Below, piece after piece: positions 52,502 to 64,000 of a DNA stretch of 64,000 nt. Source of the DNA: Balanoglossus misakiensis (Eukaryota; Hemichordata); the NCBI GenBank assembly GCA_040954595.2, contig CM082598.2, forward strand, positions 124,001 through 188,000, in the 5' to 3' direction. The notes below the pieces were generated by a model, which was given only the letters and a program-made list of their open reading frames with translations, ran no database searches and had not been told where the DNA came from. The position numbers were made by a program, and so were the translations under genes. Positions within the stretch are counted from its first letter, which is position 1, and each line of letters starts with the position of its first letter.

Positions 52502-54150
52502 ATGGACGCTGGTCTTCTTCTGTTCTTATTATTTATACTCAATGGTAAGTCTTGTTACATTTGCCGTAATTCTTTATTTTTTAAGACAAGCGAAGATGAC
52601 AATTGACATTGTATTCCTTTCGCGCAGCCTTCTCGGGTTTTTAAGTTGTAGAAACCCGTATGTAGATTATTTTCAGCTTCGTCAGTTGTGTCGCATTTCT
52701 AAAATTTCCAGACTGCATTCACATCTGGCATACATGTGAATGCAGTTTGGAAATTTTAGAAATGCGACGTCTAATAATGTTGGCCTAACACTGAGAACGG
52801 AGAACCTCGCCATCTTGAAAAATACCGTGTCAGTCACTGCAAGGGAAGTCCTTCTCGACGACTAACAAACCAAATTATCTGCATTCACTTTGGAAAACAG
52901 GTAAAAGACAAGCCGCCAATGTTACTTTCTCTCCCATGGATGTCTTAATGAAAAAGAAAACACACTTCTTGCCGAATTTTCTAGCGAGCGGTTGAAATCG
53001 ACCGAACCCGGAAGACTTACCATCTCAGGCCACTCAACATGCTCAAGGAAGATTTCTTTTGTTTACATCATGTGACTTCCTGTATAGCGCCATCTCTGGA
53101 CCAGCGCAGCCAGTCGAGTCAGCAGCTTCAGACAGTCAAGCAAGCAAACGAGTCTTTGAATGAGTCCAAAACCTACAAAATTTAGGCCTAGTTGTTTTTA
53201 ATGTATTATGTATTTCTTAATTTTAGTCGATTCAAGTCACCCCCCTGTTGTACCGTCGGACCAAACTTTCCACGTTAAGGAAAGCGAAACTTTATACATC
53301 GAAGTCCAAACCACATTAAGAAAGCAACTGACCACATCGACGCGAATTCATCTGGAGGTTTACAAACTTGAAGACGATAACTCCCCACAGGTAGTCATTC
53401 AGTCAACGGGGTCAACGACAGAAAAAATCTTACGCTATGGACTTCACATCTACTCGGAGATCGGCCAGAAAAAAGTGAAATCTTTGTTTACTATTGATCA
53501 TTGCAGAGAAGAGGACAGCGCCACCTATCAATTTTCTTTCACTATTCTTGATAGTCCCAGAGTGTTACAGAGCATGCACGCAGTTAACCACGTGCAAGTT
53601 CATCCACGTGAACTTTTCGGTGAGCGCATGCTTATTGACTATTGTTGTCATTTCTAATACTTTAGTATCTTATTGCTTTCTTTTGTTTTAATTCCTTTCA
53701 TTGTTATTTTTATTTTGTAGACGATCCTGGTGACAAAACGACCACAACTGGACCAAGTACTGAACCAATAGTCGAAACTAGTAAGGAAATGTTTTATCAT
53801 TAGTCCAACCTTGTGCTTGTTTAGTATCCACTCACGTTTGCCAATACTTTCCTATGCATCCTGAAAATGCCTCTTGTCTATATCTGCAATAAACTTTGGC
53901 ATTCCGTGATTTCTCGTCATAATTAAATCATAAATCGTGTTTTCATGGCGTTGTAATTCTCTGTTTTTCACTTTTAAAATCATTTTAGGCATAGCGACTT
54001 TAAAATTAAACAGAGAATCTCACTAGGTTGATTTTTGTTCCTCCATTAGCCTCTGACATCACCACTATGTCAAGTGTTGGTTCAAAATCAACCAAGAGCC
54101 TGGGAGTCTTTGTAATCCCGCTGTTGATTGGACTGCTGGAGAATATATAA
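52502..54150 (+). CDS. Small secreted Ig-like protein, probably GPI-anchored
   Basis: Four exons: 52502-52544, 53227-53619, 53721-53780 and 54050-54150 (597 nt, 198 aa), with phases consistent. MDAGLLLFLLFILNG is a clear signal peptide. One beta-rich domain of about 110 residues follows, with spaced hydrophobic strands and the EEDSATYQF segment typical of an Ig V-type F strand. However, the usual Tyr-x-Cys is Tyr-Gln-Phe, and the only Cys in the domain is in DHC, so the canonical disulfide is missing. A short Thr/Ser/Pro stalk (TTTTGPSTEP) leads to a C-terminal hydrophobic tail (LGVFVIPLLIGLLENI) with no charged cytoplasmic end, as in GPI signals. I recognise no orthologue; a receptor or adhesion role is only a guess. 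Confidence 0.7.
52690..52768. repeat. 35-bp-arm hairpin in intron 1 of the Ig-like gene
   Basis: Arms at 52690-52724 and 52734-52768 are nearly perfect reverse complements (GTCGCATTTCTAAAATTTCC and its inverse, then ACTGCATTCACAT and ATGTGAATGCAGT) around a 9-nt loop. Confidence 0.85.
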
Positions 54151-56667
54151 TCAAGATGAATCTTGCCGCTGAGAGACTCTGAAGTCCAGCGGGCAGAGTT
54201 TGGTGTACATCCGACGATAGCGCATGAAAAGAAGCAACGTCATCGATTCGGACACAAGATGTAATCGCTCCTTTCACATATAGGGATTCCGTTTAATGTT
54301 TCAGAAGGCTTTTCTCGCTGGTTTGTTACAACACCAGCCAAGCGCACATTTCTCTGTGTTACAACGCTCCTCCTTAATCGCGCATTGTACTCATCGTTGG
54401 CAGAACGGAACTAGATGATTCAGTCCATATGCTTGAAGTATGGCCTACCCTCAACATGCAAATATATTATAATTCCTATTACAATGTCCGTGTAACACAC
54501 TTCTAAAGCACAAGAGATATGAGTTCCAAATAAATCTGAAATTTAAGGTAGTTTTCTGAAGTGACAATTCCGTGCAAAAATGGACAGTTTTCATCAGGAA
54601 GTTACTTTGTGAAGCACAAGGTTTAATCTCCTGAATGAGTTAGTTCTTCTTATTATCTCAAAATGGCCGTTTTGTATTTTTGTACTTCGACACAATTTAA
54701 CCTCAGTACGATTATGCAATGAATTTACTTTAAAAGTAAAAGGTACGGTGCTTAGTGAAGGCACGTAAATTTTGTGAATTAAAATCCGTCCATTGTGACA
54801 ATGTGAGGAAACTTTTCAATCAATCAATCAACATGGTTTATACAAAAAAACTCAAAAATCTAATATTTTGACTTCGGTCGCATTGTATGTTCTTGTGAAC
54901 AGATATGTTTTCAGTTTTTTCCTGAAAGTTTCCAAAATTGGCCTACTGAAATAAATTAAATTAAACAAATAAAATAAAATTAATTAAATTAAAGCTACAA
55001 AGTCTGGTAATTAATGAACAACTGTTTTGAATGTTGCAAACACAATACTAAAAGCATATTGGATAAAATGATGGCAAATTTCAGTGATATTATTATTGTT
55101 TTCCTGATTTCTATTGGTTTTTACGCCTTTTGTACATGTATTGTTAAAAATCTGTAAAGTGCAATAATATTATGTAAGTTATGAAATATATTTATACCCA
55201 TTAAAATTCAATATTTACAGGAATAAAAACTACGAGTTCATAACATTTTCACGTACTGTGTGTGTGTGTGTGTGTGTCATATAATCCCTGTCTTATAAAC
55301 TCACTCTTCTCTGTCTCACTCACTCTTCCCATCATGCCATGCTGTCTAGCACTCGATCTCCTATAGAATGTTGAATTACTTGACGGATTTAGTCTACGCA
55401 CCCGTGACCACACAACGCATTGATTAACCTGATCATATATTTTATGTGCGGCAAGTATTCTGTAATGAAATGCTTTTTCACTCATTTTCGAGTACTCTTC
55501 TCAACGACAACCTCCGCGTAATGGCACAAAGAATTGCTTATGAACACCTGCCGATCGATAATGCAACCTTTCTACATTCTATTTGCTGGATCCACGGCTG
55601 CAAAGATATGCTGCCGTCACTGGTTTCCAAAGACAAAATGTTTCAACAAAAGTAAAACGGATGAGAACTGTCCCTTTCACGAAATTAATTTTGAATTGCG
55701 TGGACTAAGTATGTTCCTCCCTCTGAATCATTCTGAAAGTTGTCTAGATATTTTATATTTGTCGATTCACTTAAATTTCATGCAGAGTAGTGGATGATTT
55801 ATTCGCTTCATGTTGCGACATATAACAACAAAATTTGTCATCTAACCGCTTCTATCTCAGCTCTAGCTGAGACCAACGACGAAATCTAAGTTGCAACATT
55901 ACAACATAAACATTATACACATGTTTTTTAATATTAACAATAATAATATATTTTATTCTGTACCCGAATGACTTCCACGACACTGTAATGCTGTGAAGCC
56001 ATCAAAATCTCACTTGTACACAGAACGGCTAAGAGCTCACCACTATTTCGTTAAAATTCGTACATGACGAAAATAAAAACACAACATTGTTAATGGAGAC
56101 ACATGCACCCAGATAAAAATCCCATGTCTTCAATCTGTTATATGTTTTACTCGTCGATCACCTCCGATAGCGCTGCAGACTCATTTTTTATTGCAACTTC
56201 CCGGGTCGGTCTTGTAAATATTGTCCTTTTTTGCTCATTGTTTTTGTGTGAAATCTTAATCTTGATGATTACAGTATTGTATTGACTTATTCCGAGTTAG
56301 TACTCAAAAGAGTCCGTGCAATTGCGAGCCGTTTGAACTAATGCTTTGGTTTGGCGTTACTTAGTCACCTGGACTTTTGTATTTAAATCCTCAAAAATTT
56401 AAAACACAGCGAATACTGATTACACCCAAACCATGAAATGTGATGAAAACTTTGCAATACGTAATTTTGTGACGCCGACAAATTTGTAGTAAGAATACTA
56501 GACACAAATAGATTTTAACGTCAAAAGTCTACGTTTACATGTTTCAACGTCACAAATTCATTTTTGCACATTTCAATGTCACAAGTTAACGCTAAAATCC
56601 AACCATGCCACCTTATTGAATTATAGGTTGTTATGGGTTATTCCGCGAATTATTCATATGTGTTGTT
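54151..56667. other. Intergenic region
   Basis: 3' flank of the Ig-like gene and, at the right, 3' flank of the bHLH gene. It is AT-rich, with an AAATTAAA-rich stretch at about 54950-54995 and a (GT)n tract at about 55257-55276. Small open frames show no domain. No gene is recognised. Confidence 0.55.
55257..55276. repeat. (GT)n microsatellite
   Basis: About ten GT units. Confidence 0.85.
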
Positions 56668-57120
56668 TTATGATTTCTTCTCATTCGGGTCCATATTCTG
56701 AACATCATTCAGAACGTCTTGAAGATGCTTTATATACTTAATGGCCGCGCGAAGTGTCTCCACTTTGCTCAGGCGCTTTTCAGGATTGTCCAGGGGGATG
56801 TGCTCTCGCAGACGTACATAACCCTCGTTAACGCATCGTACTCTCTCTCGCTCCCTCTCGTTCCTCCGGCGGATGAAAGACGGCTCGTAGTCATAGTAGC
56901 CGAACGGATGCGGCAGAGGAACATATCCTGGGTAAGATGACATGTACGAGGAAGGATAGATGGGATCCACCACGGCATTCATAGCGATGTGATGATCGTC
57001 TGATCGCGGTTCGCCCGTCATCACAAGAGCGTTTCCGGGAGGACATTCGGTCATCGGAATTCCCAATTGAACACACGTCGGTGTGGAGTATGCTACGGGC
57101 TCGTTACTGCAATCCTCCAT
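56668..57120 (-). CDS. Achaete-scute-like bHLH transcription factor (ASCL3/4/5 type)
   Basis: Single-exon gene of 150 aa starting MEDCSNEPVA, with an in-frame stop at 56668. Residues about 84-138 form a complete bHLH domain. The basic region is RRRNERERERVRCVNEGY, helix 1 runs through VRLREHIPL, the loop has DNPEKRLSKVETL, and helix 2 is RAAIKYIKHLQDVL. The NERER(E)RVRCVNEGY signature and the aromatic lead-in YYDYEPSFIR are those of vertebrate ASCL3, ASCL4 and ASCL5 rather than ASCL1/2. It should bind E-boxes as a dimer with an E protein. The family contributes to secretory and epithelial or neural fate. The intronless structure is normal for this family. Confidence 0.92.
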   Translation of the reverse strand: MEDCSNEPVAYSTPTCVQLGIPMTECPPGNALVMTGEPRSDDHHIAMNAVVDPIYPSSYMSSYPGYVPLPHPFGYYDYEPSFIRRRNERERERVRCVNEGYVRLREHIPLDNPEKRLSKVETLRAAIKYIKHLQDVLNDVQNMDPNEKKS

Positions 57121-57625
57121 CTTAGCCTAATACTTAACTTACGACCTCGTGTAATTCTACCAAATAATACGGTCTTTCAGATATTTCCTTGGTCCGGTTT
57201 ACGATTATCCTCTCGGGAATATCGCTGCATGTATTGTAATTGGAGTCCCTCTTATATGTATGATAACGTTTCTCGCAAGATTGCCGGACGACGTAATCGA
57301 ACTTCACCTGAAAGTCGAAAACAACATCAGAATTTTAGAACACAACTTGAAGCAAACACCAGTTTAGCGCCAGTAAAAATTGTTCTTCATTGTTCAGCCT
57401 CGGTGCTTTTTATGTCTCGCCATTAATGGTAATCTGAATTTCAGAATTTATTCAGATTGAACCACATTCGCACGCTGATTAAACAAGTCGGATTTATTAA
57501 TGACAACACGTCGGTTATTGATACAGCGGAAGCCATAATGGAAAAGAAATATTATTTATGTTGTTCGCGATGACAATATGGTTGTGAAGTTTGATTAGTT
57601 CCCAAACGAACTATAAAATGTTAGA

Positions 57626-57650
57626 AGAGAGAGAGAGAGAGAGAGAGAGA
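57626..57650. repeat. (GA)n microsatellite
   Basis: About twelve GA units upstream of the bHLH gene. Confidence 0.85.
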
Positions 57651-58611
57651 TTCAGAAAAGAAAAAACAGAAATGAAACACACATGTTATGGTAGAATACA
57701 TTTCCCTCTTAGAGGAATGTTAGACTAAAATGACCTAAAACGCGAACTTGTAAGGCCGAGGATTTGGCAATCCGTAAAATTTAAAATCAAATGTTGATTA
57801 AGCATTGAAGTATATCAGAAACGCTTCGGTCAACTTTTGACCGGGACGCCTGGTGAATTTAATTAACATGTTATACCTTCATAAAGAATAAATTTTCCGG
57901 TTCAAATATTTTAGATTTTTATCTTGCAGTATAATAATATTATCTCTCGGCATACGTAGCTTCCGCACCCGTCAAAAGCCAGCGTCGTATCATGTGCATC
58001 ACCGAGTTCTCTCCATTGAAATTATTTTGAAGTCAATTGTTCCAATGTACAAGGTAGGCCTTCTAATTGATCGTATCGCTAGATTAAAAAAATAAAAGTC
58101 GGTCGACAATTGGTATATTGTGGTTGTGTTTGTTTTTGTTTGTTTCGGTCTGACGAAATAAAAAAACCGGTGAGAATTTGCGTGTTTCGCTTTCCGCATT
58201 TGCACAAAAGCGCTTTCTGAGACATGAATACGATACGAGGGAGACCAGGCGGGGCGGCAGTTCAGCGTTCCGGCTTGGCTGTTCCCAAAAGGCGGCATGG
58301 CGGAACGAAACTGTCCGCACGATTACTTCGAGAGTTCTTTGATTGTTTGCGCTGCAATTCTTAATAAGTGGATAATAAGTTACGTGTAATTTCCGTTCCA
58401 GAGATGTTCGGTGAGATTTAAAGTGTTCGATATTAGGTACGAACGCCCTGTCCTCGCGTGCACTAAGCATCATTTACTGCTAATCCAAGTTGTTTGAAAT
58501 CTGAAAATGCCGAAGTCGTGATTTCCACGACTAGTTGTAAACAAGTCACTCTCTGTATAATTTCATCTGTGAATTGATGAAAGAACGGACGAAATGAACG
58601 ATGAATTTCAT

Positions 58612-58612
<1 letters not shown>

Positions 58613-58643
<31 letters not shown>
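58613..58643. repeat. (GA)n microsatellite
   Basis: About fourteen GA units. Confidence 0.85.
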
Positions 58644-58647
<4 letters not shown>

Positions 58648-61600
58648 CATTTGAATATATGTCTACTGTTACCCAAGAAACCATACATCACGAAAAAAAT
58701 TGTAATTAGGACCCCCTCTCCAACAACTGCAGGCGTACACTAAATCATAAAACATTGAACATTATCATTCAGCACTGCACCGCATAAAGTCTTAAACGCT
58801 TGTAAAAATTCACAAACTATCAAAGTATGAACCGGTTTCGGTAACACTTGTGAAAAATAACAAACACGCAATACTGTATGCATTTCAGAAGGGGGCGGCG
58901 ACCACTTAATACAATGTACACAGTCTTTTGAAGTGCCGTTTCCAAAAATTAACCCGCGTGAAATTAATTGATTTGAACAATAACGAGCAGTGACATGGAC
59001 AATGCATACATCTTCACGCCTCGCCGCTCGTTTGTCAACACACATAATCTGATCGTGCAAAGAGGCATATAGCAGCCTGCATAGAGCAACGCACTGCAAC
59101 CGATTCACATCACTACGATGAGTGTCTACATCCAATTGCAACCCATTACCCAACACGTACCTTAATAGTAGCCGTATATTTTCCAATGTTTAGCTTTTTT
59201 TCTGGCATTGTGATGGTAATTTGCGAGGTGTAGCCGTTATTCTCGGTTAAAATAAATATATGGGTACTCATTGCAGACGAACGCTTTTACACCCAAATAC
59301 ACACGTCATAGACGGATGATCAGCAAAACAACTTTCTGGGCGATGGAGACAAAACGGAAGACATTGAGAGATTTGTGAAAGCAGACATGACAGAGCAAGT
59401 GACAGATACACGAGGAAGATACGTTTTCGTTAGAAATAAAACCCCTTAAGATTTCTTCAGTCAAACAGAGACATCGAAAGGTAAGCTTAGTGATAATGAG
59501 ACGGGCTGCAGACTGGCACACACGTGGAAGAGAGAGAGAGAGGGGGGGGGGGTGGAGAGAGACTAAAACGAAAAAGTCAGAAACAACAGAATGTGTTATT
59601 AGCAAAGAGATTTTTGGCCACGCCAGAGATTCATCGCATATTAAAACATTGAGCCGCGTCAAATATATCGTGTTGAAAACTGATCCTACATGAACATAAA
59701 ATAATTAATTTGAATCTTCAGCGCAATGAAACAATTGACTCGCCAGCACCTGAGCACATAACAGACCACAATTTCCATTCTTCAACAAACTCTTTGCTTA
59801 TGGCTGCCCTCTCACCACGTGACACACTCTAAAATCATATCGGTCAGAACTGTCAGACAGGGAAAATGGATGTTTTGCATATTTCAACTAAACTAACCGG
59901 GGTTAATAAAAAAAAAGAATTATATCAGATTTTATAACTGAACTGATACAGCAGTACATGTATTTATAACGAAACAAGTGGTGTATACATTGGTAGTAAA
60001 TGTCAATGAGTCTAAAAATCTTTGTTTGCAATTTTCTTACTTAGTCGTAATCCGTTCACAAGTAATTAATTTAAGGCCAAGACAAAATTCTGAAAAAGCG
60101 CATGTTTTTGTGCTTGAAAAAAGATTCGTGCGACCATGAATCTAGCTGTCGCCGAGCGTGCATCTGGTAGAAGTCTTTTAGAATTTTGTAATTTGCCTTC
60201 GTTCGATATCTGCCAAGTGAGTTTTGTCTAAAAGAAAGCACACGACAAGATTCGGTAACTTTCATAGTTTGTCAGTTTAGCTTTTGCAAGTCGTTGTCGC
60301 TGTGTTGGCTTCTGGATATGTAACGGGGGACAGAATGACTGTGTATATTTGGTGATTTTTATATTGCTCTAATGATATGGTGGTTTAGTAATTCATTTCA
60401 GCATATACATTCAAATTGTGGATATTTCATGACGAAGCCAAGACGCTTCTGTCTCCGGAAGCAAGCGAGAACAAACATGACGCCAAGGGCGAATACCTGA
60501 GCATAGTGTTTGAAATTTCAATGCCTAGAAATCGGCTACGGAAGGAAAACATTTGTGAAACCTTACCCTTAACACGGCGGTGATATCGTCTCCTCAGCCA
60601 ATAGCTGCACCTTGTACAGTTGTTGTGTGCGATATGCCTTGGTTTGGTTCTGAACTGAATCATCTTACTTCAAGTCAACTACTTATACTCAAAGCCAAGC
60701 GTGACGATCACGTGACCTGCCAATGTTGCAACTTTTCATGCACACCGGGTATGTTCTATAAACAAAAATTAGTATGCCATGTTTTAATTGACTGAACATT
60801 TCTTGAAAGCAGATAGGATGTCGAGAGATTCTCTAGGCTGATAGGGAAGGCACTGAAAACAGATCACGTGATTAGTAGAAACACTTTGTTATCATTAAAT
60901 AAAGATCTATATAATTACTTGTATTAGCATATGCTTTGCTCTATGGGGACTTTCATGTCCCAGCTCACAGTTCATTAAATATTCAGAAACCCTTTTTCCT
61001 CTGGCTGTAGGAAGGTCTATGCAAAAAATTAACTTTTGGATCGATTTAATATACGAAAAAGTATCTCAATTTTCTATCAGTTCGCGTCACGACACTGCAA
61101 CTTTCCATGGCTTTGTTCTGACAACTGAAAAGTTAAACCAAGAAAAACGTAAAGTCAGATACGACGGCAAAATTATAAAACTGGCTATTCTTATATACAT
61201 GTGTTATTGCGGACTTCAAGTTTTCGATAATTCCGGCTACAGATAGAGTTGGAGATTCCTGTTTCTTAACATGTCTGTTTGTCTTCACGGATTTTGCTAA
61301 AGTGAAGAAAGAAAGTCTGACCCTGAAAATTAAAAAATAAGCGACTGTTGAGCAGTGAAAACAGAAACAAAAATAACAAAATATGGATATAAGTGAAAAA
61401 CGTTCGAATGTTGATTACAAACTAAAATGTCTTAAAAGTTGATTCATGTGGCCATTGTAGAGAATTATTAACAGCAAAAAAGAAACGTAATTCGTTCTTT
61501 TTAATAAAGACAGTTGTGATCACATTTAACTTTTAACTTGTCAAAAAAAATAATCCGTGCGCTCCTATTACAGTGGATGGTGTGTCAGAGCATACATTTC

Positions 61601-62035
61601 TTTGATTGTGCTTTTGAAAAGACCGTGTCAAACGGTCAAAACATGTCGATTAAAGGCAGTCGATTTGAGCAACTTATGATAATAACGGTATCAATGAGTT
61701 GATCATCGATACGGTAGTCAGGCTTTCTCTTTTTTCGCGGGGGTTCGAATAACAACGTCCGTTGAGCGCCGCCTTGCTTGATCGGCGAATCGATCCAACT
61801 GCGACACAAGGCGAACTTGAAACACAATCCTGGACAAACACGGTATCTTTTTGGTAGCGCGCGTAGTGTAAACATGGCGAGCCCGCTTTTCTATTCGCTA
61901 TAGTCCGAATGTTACATTAAGTGCGAGATGAAATAATTTTATCGGAGAGTATATACAATGAAGAAAGGAGATACACCCAGTTGCCTTGATGTAAAGGGGA
62001 AAGACGCTTGAAAGAGCGAGGTTTAGGTGGAGGCA

Positions 62036-62095
62036 GGCAGGCAGACAGACAGACAAACAGAGAGACCGACAGACAGACAGACAAACAGACAAACA
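62036..62095. repeat. CAGA-type microsatellite
   Basis: Imperfect CAGA/CAGG/CAAA repeats; on the opposite strand these generate a spurious repetitive open frame. Confidence 0.8.
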
Positions 62096-64000
62096 GAGAG
62101 CAACGGTACAGAAACCGTTACCGTTCCAACAACAAAATGTCTAAAACATGTCGCTCTCCATTTGTTGACAGAATGAACAAATTTACCGATAACGTGCACT
62201 AAAACAGTACAGAAACAGTGAAAGATGATTCGGTAAAAATAAATTGCATTCTTCATGTCGACCACTCCTCCTTAATTATAAGAAACCCACCTGCTAGGCT
62301 GGTTGATATTAATATCAGATTGGAATGAGGATTCAATTTTGTTCATCTTCATGCTTACGATGGTTCTATTGATTTTCTGGAGTTTCCGGAAAGCCACTAT
62401 TGTCTCCGTGAAAGCCCCGTGTCAAGTGTATTCTACAAAAACCGAACAGGAGCTGCAGATAATGACATTGCAAATCCTGGATCACCGCGATTGTTCCGTT
62501 AATTCAAAGGCTTTTTCACTATGTGCTTCCCCTTATCTTAATTGTTGGCTTTCGATGTCTCTATCTAACACTTCACTGCGTTATGTCATCTCTCCCTCCC
62601 TCCTCTCTCTCCCTCCCTCTCTCACCTCCCCTCTCAATCTGTAAGTTACATACATTGTCTCACCGAAGAAGCGATAGGTTAATCTGATTCATGGAAACGA
62701 TGGGCCAAATCGACATGAATTCAACTACAGTCATTTGTGCTGGTGGATATATATGTATGGTATGTAAGTATGGACACGGATCACTGTTTAACCTTAGGGA
62801 GATTATTGTCAGAGTCTGTTGATAACCCATTTCCTTTAAGGGCGTAAATTGATATGAGAATGAATTATACCTCAGACCGGACATGGAAACATTTCGTCAG
62901 CGGCTATCCGCTTCCTATGAATACAAGTCCCTTTCCCGTCTTTTTATCGATTTTCGGGCAAAAATTTAACATATAAAACATTATATTAGCATACGTTATT
63001 GGTCTTGTGTGACAAAAATTACGACGCAAAAAAAATTGGCAAATTCGAACACAACTGATGAACGACGCATCGAAGATATTGTCAGACAGGAAAAAGTCGA
63101 GAATTCTCATATACGTTTTCTAAGAAACGTGTGATGACCGGGCCAATTTATGGTAACAGACATAGCTAAAATTGAAAATAAATAAACTTAAAACATATAC
63201 CCAAGTTTTCGTTGATCTAAACTACAAAAATCCAGGACCTGGAAAAAATTGAACTTTCGTTTTCTTTTTTTGTTTTGTAGAAAGATATCCTGGCAGTTTT
63301 TCCAAGTCCACCATCTTCAGCGCAGATGGATTGTTTTCTTTAGTCTCAAGACGCGAATGAAAAAGGACATTTTCAGAAAGGGTATATGAAAAATAGGCCT
63401 GGCTAACATTATCGACATTTTTATGACATTTTCACATTTATCATTATTTACATTTTCGAATGTGTGTCGCTCGAGGAATGCTATTCACTGAGTGTCTGTT
63501 AATGGTTGGCAATATTCCAACAATCTATGTGTGTACAAAGACAAGCTGAAACCATAGAGCAAAAAAGACCATCATCGAGCGAAGATCCATCGTGCATGAA
63601 AATGCACCGCGATCACGCAATTGACCGTTGTTATGACAACTTGTGGGGGGAAAACAATTGGTGGCAAGTCGATTGGAAAACGAGGCTCACTCAACCTGTC
63701 TTATCAATAAAACATCGAGTGACGTATTCGGTATGCGATAAGTGACCCCCCGGACTAAAAAGGAACTGCTCCCTTTTCAGAAATAGAGTAGGAAAAAATC
63801 GATAGATTTTATTAAAAGTTGCCATTCGCTACTGAGACTGTGAGCTCACCTGTTTTACGTGTGCAATTAAGCTGTAACTAGAGCCGCGATGAAACCAGGC
63901 AAGGCAGTGCTGTCGCCCATGGGCTATTGATCTGAACAACCTATAACCACGTACGTAATCGCGTCGTACATCTTATGCGCACGCACACAAACACCGATGC

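Larger units (their letters stand above)
57121..64000. other. Gene-poor region upstream of the bHLH gene
   Basis: About 6.9 kb with no supported coding exon or RNA gene. It holds (GA)n tracts at about 57626-57650 and 58613-58643, a GA/G-rich tract at about 59529-59563 and a CAGA-type tract at about 62036-62095. It also has a CT-rich stretch at about 62585-62636. Open frames of up to about 148 codons occur (for example 58740-59186, minus) but show no domain and lack splice support. As 5' flank of an ASCL-type developmental regulator it may hold enhancers; this is inference. Confidence 0.5.

Noticed and set aside
58740-59186. 148-codon open frame on the minus strand
   Set aside because: No recognisable domain, no flanking splice-supported exons and no sign of constraint; best explained as chance.
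59306-59662. 118-codon open frame on the minus strand
   Set aside because: It contains a microsatellite-encoded low-complexity run and no domain.
62008-62265. Cys/Ser/Val-rich and Asp/Arg-rich repetitive open frames
   Set aside because: They are translations of a CAGA-type microsatellite, not protein-coding genes.

Overview
This is eukaryotic, animal nuclear DNA. It is AT-rich, and its genes are cut by many short-to-medium introns with GT-AG borders. The protein-coding content consists of bilaterian orthologues: AMN1, PIH1D1, a TUB/TULP3-type tubby protein, GDP-L-fucose synthase, TOLLIP, a WSCD-like sulfotransferase and an ASCL3/4/5-like bHLH factor. Intergenic DNA is filled with foldback elements, MITEs, a tRNA-derived SINE and microsatellites. 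An invertebrate deuterostome (hemichordate, amphioxus or echinoderm type) fits best; this is inferred from gene content and compactness and is not proven. All exon models below were assembled by eye from splice sites, reading-frame phase and family conservation.

Layout. 1-1630: intergenic DNA with a SINE-like element. 1631-3980 (+): AMN1, six exons. 5056-7803 (-): PIH1D1, seven exons, tail-to-tail with AMN1. 11151-16409 (+): tubby-like gene, eleven coding exons, with a MITE in one intron. 16410-20771: repeat-rich intergenic DNA. 20772-36307 (-): three complete head-to-tail copies of GDP-L-fucose synthase (A, B and C), each with seven coding exons at identical positions. 38711-48809 (-): TOLLIP, with a 4152-nt in-phase giant exon and a 33-nt microexon lying between its first exon and its conserved core. 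49288-51164 (-): WSCD-like sulfotransferase, four exons. 52502-54150 (+): small secreted, probably GPI-anchored, Ig-like protein, four exons. 56668-57120 (-): single-exon achaete-scute-like bHLH gene. 57121-64000: no gene recognised.

The two most interesting systems are as follows. (1) In the fucose synthase triplet, only copy A keeps every residue needed for the epimerase/reductase reaction. Copy B has lost the two epimerisation acid/base residues (Cys to Met, His to Gly) and copy C has lost the catalytic Tyr (to Phe), yet all three have intact frames and splice sites. This suggests specialised or pseudoenzyme paralogues. (2) The TOLLIP locus could encode a protein of about 1703 residues, in which an N/Q/P/S-rich, prion-like, roughly 1384-residue segment ending in an acidic WEVL (LIR/AIM-type) motif is spliced onto the C2-CUE core of a ubiquitin/autophagy adaptor.
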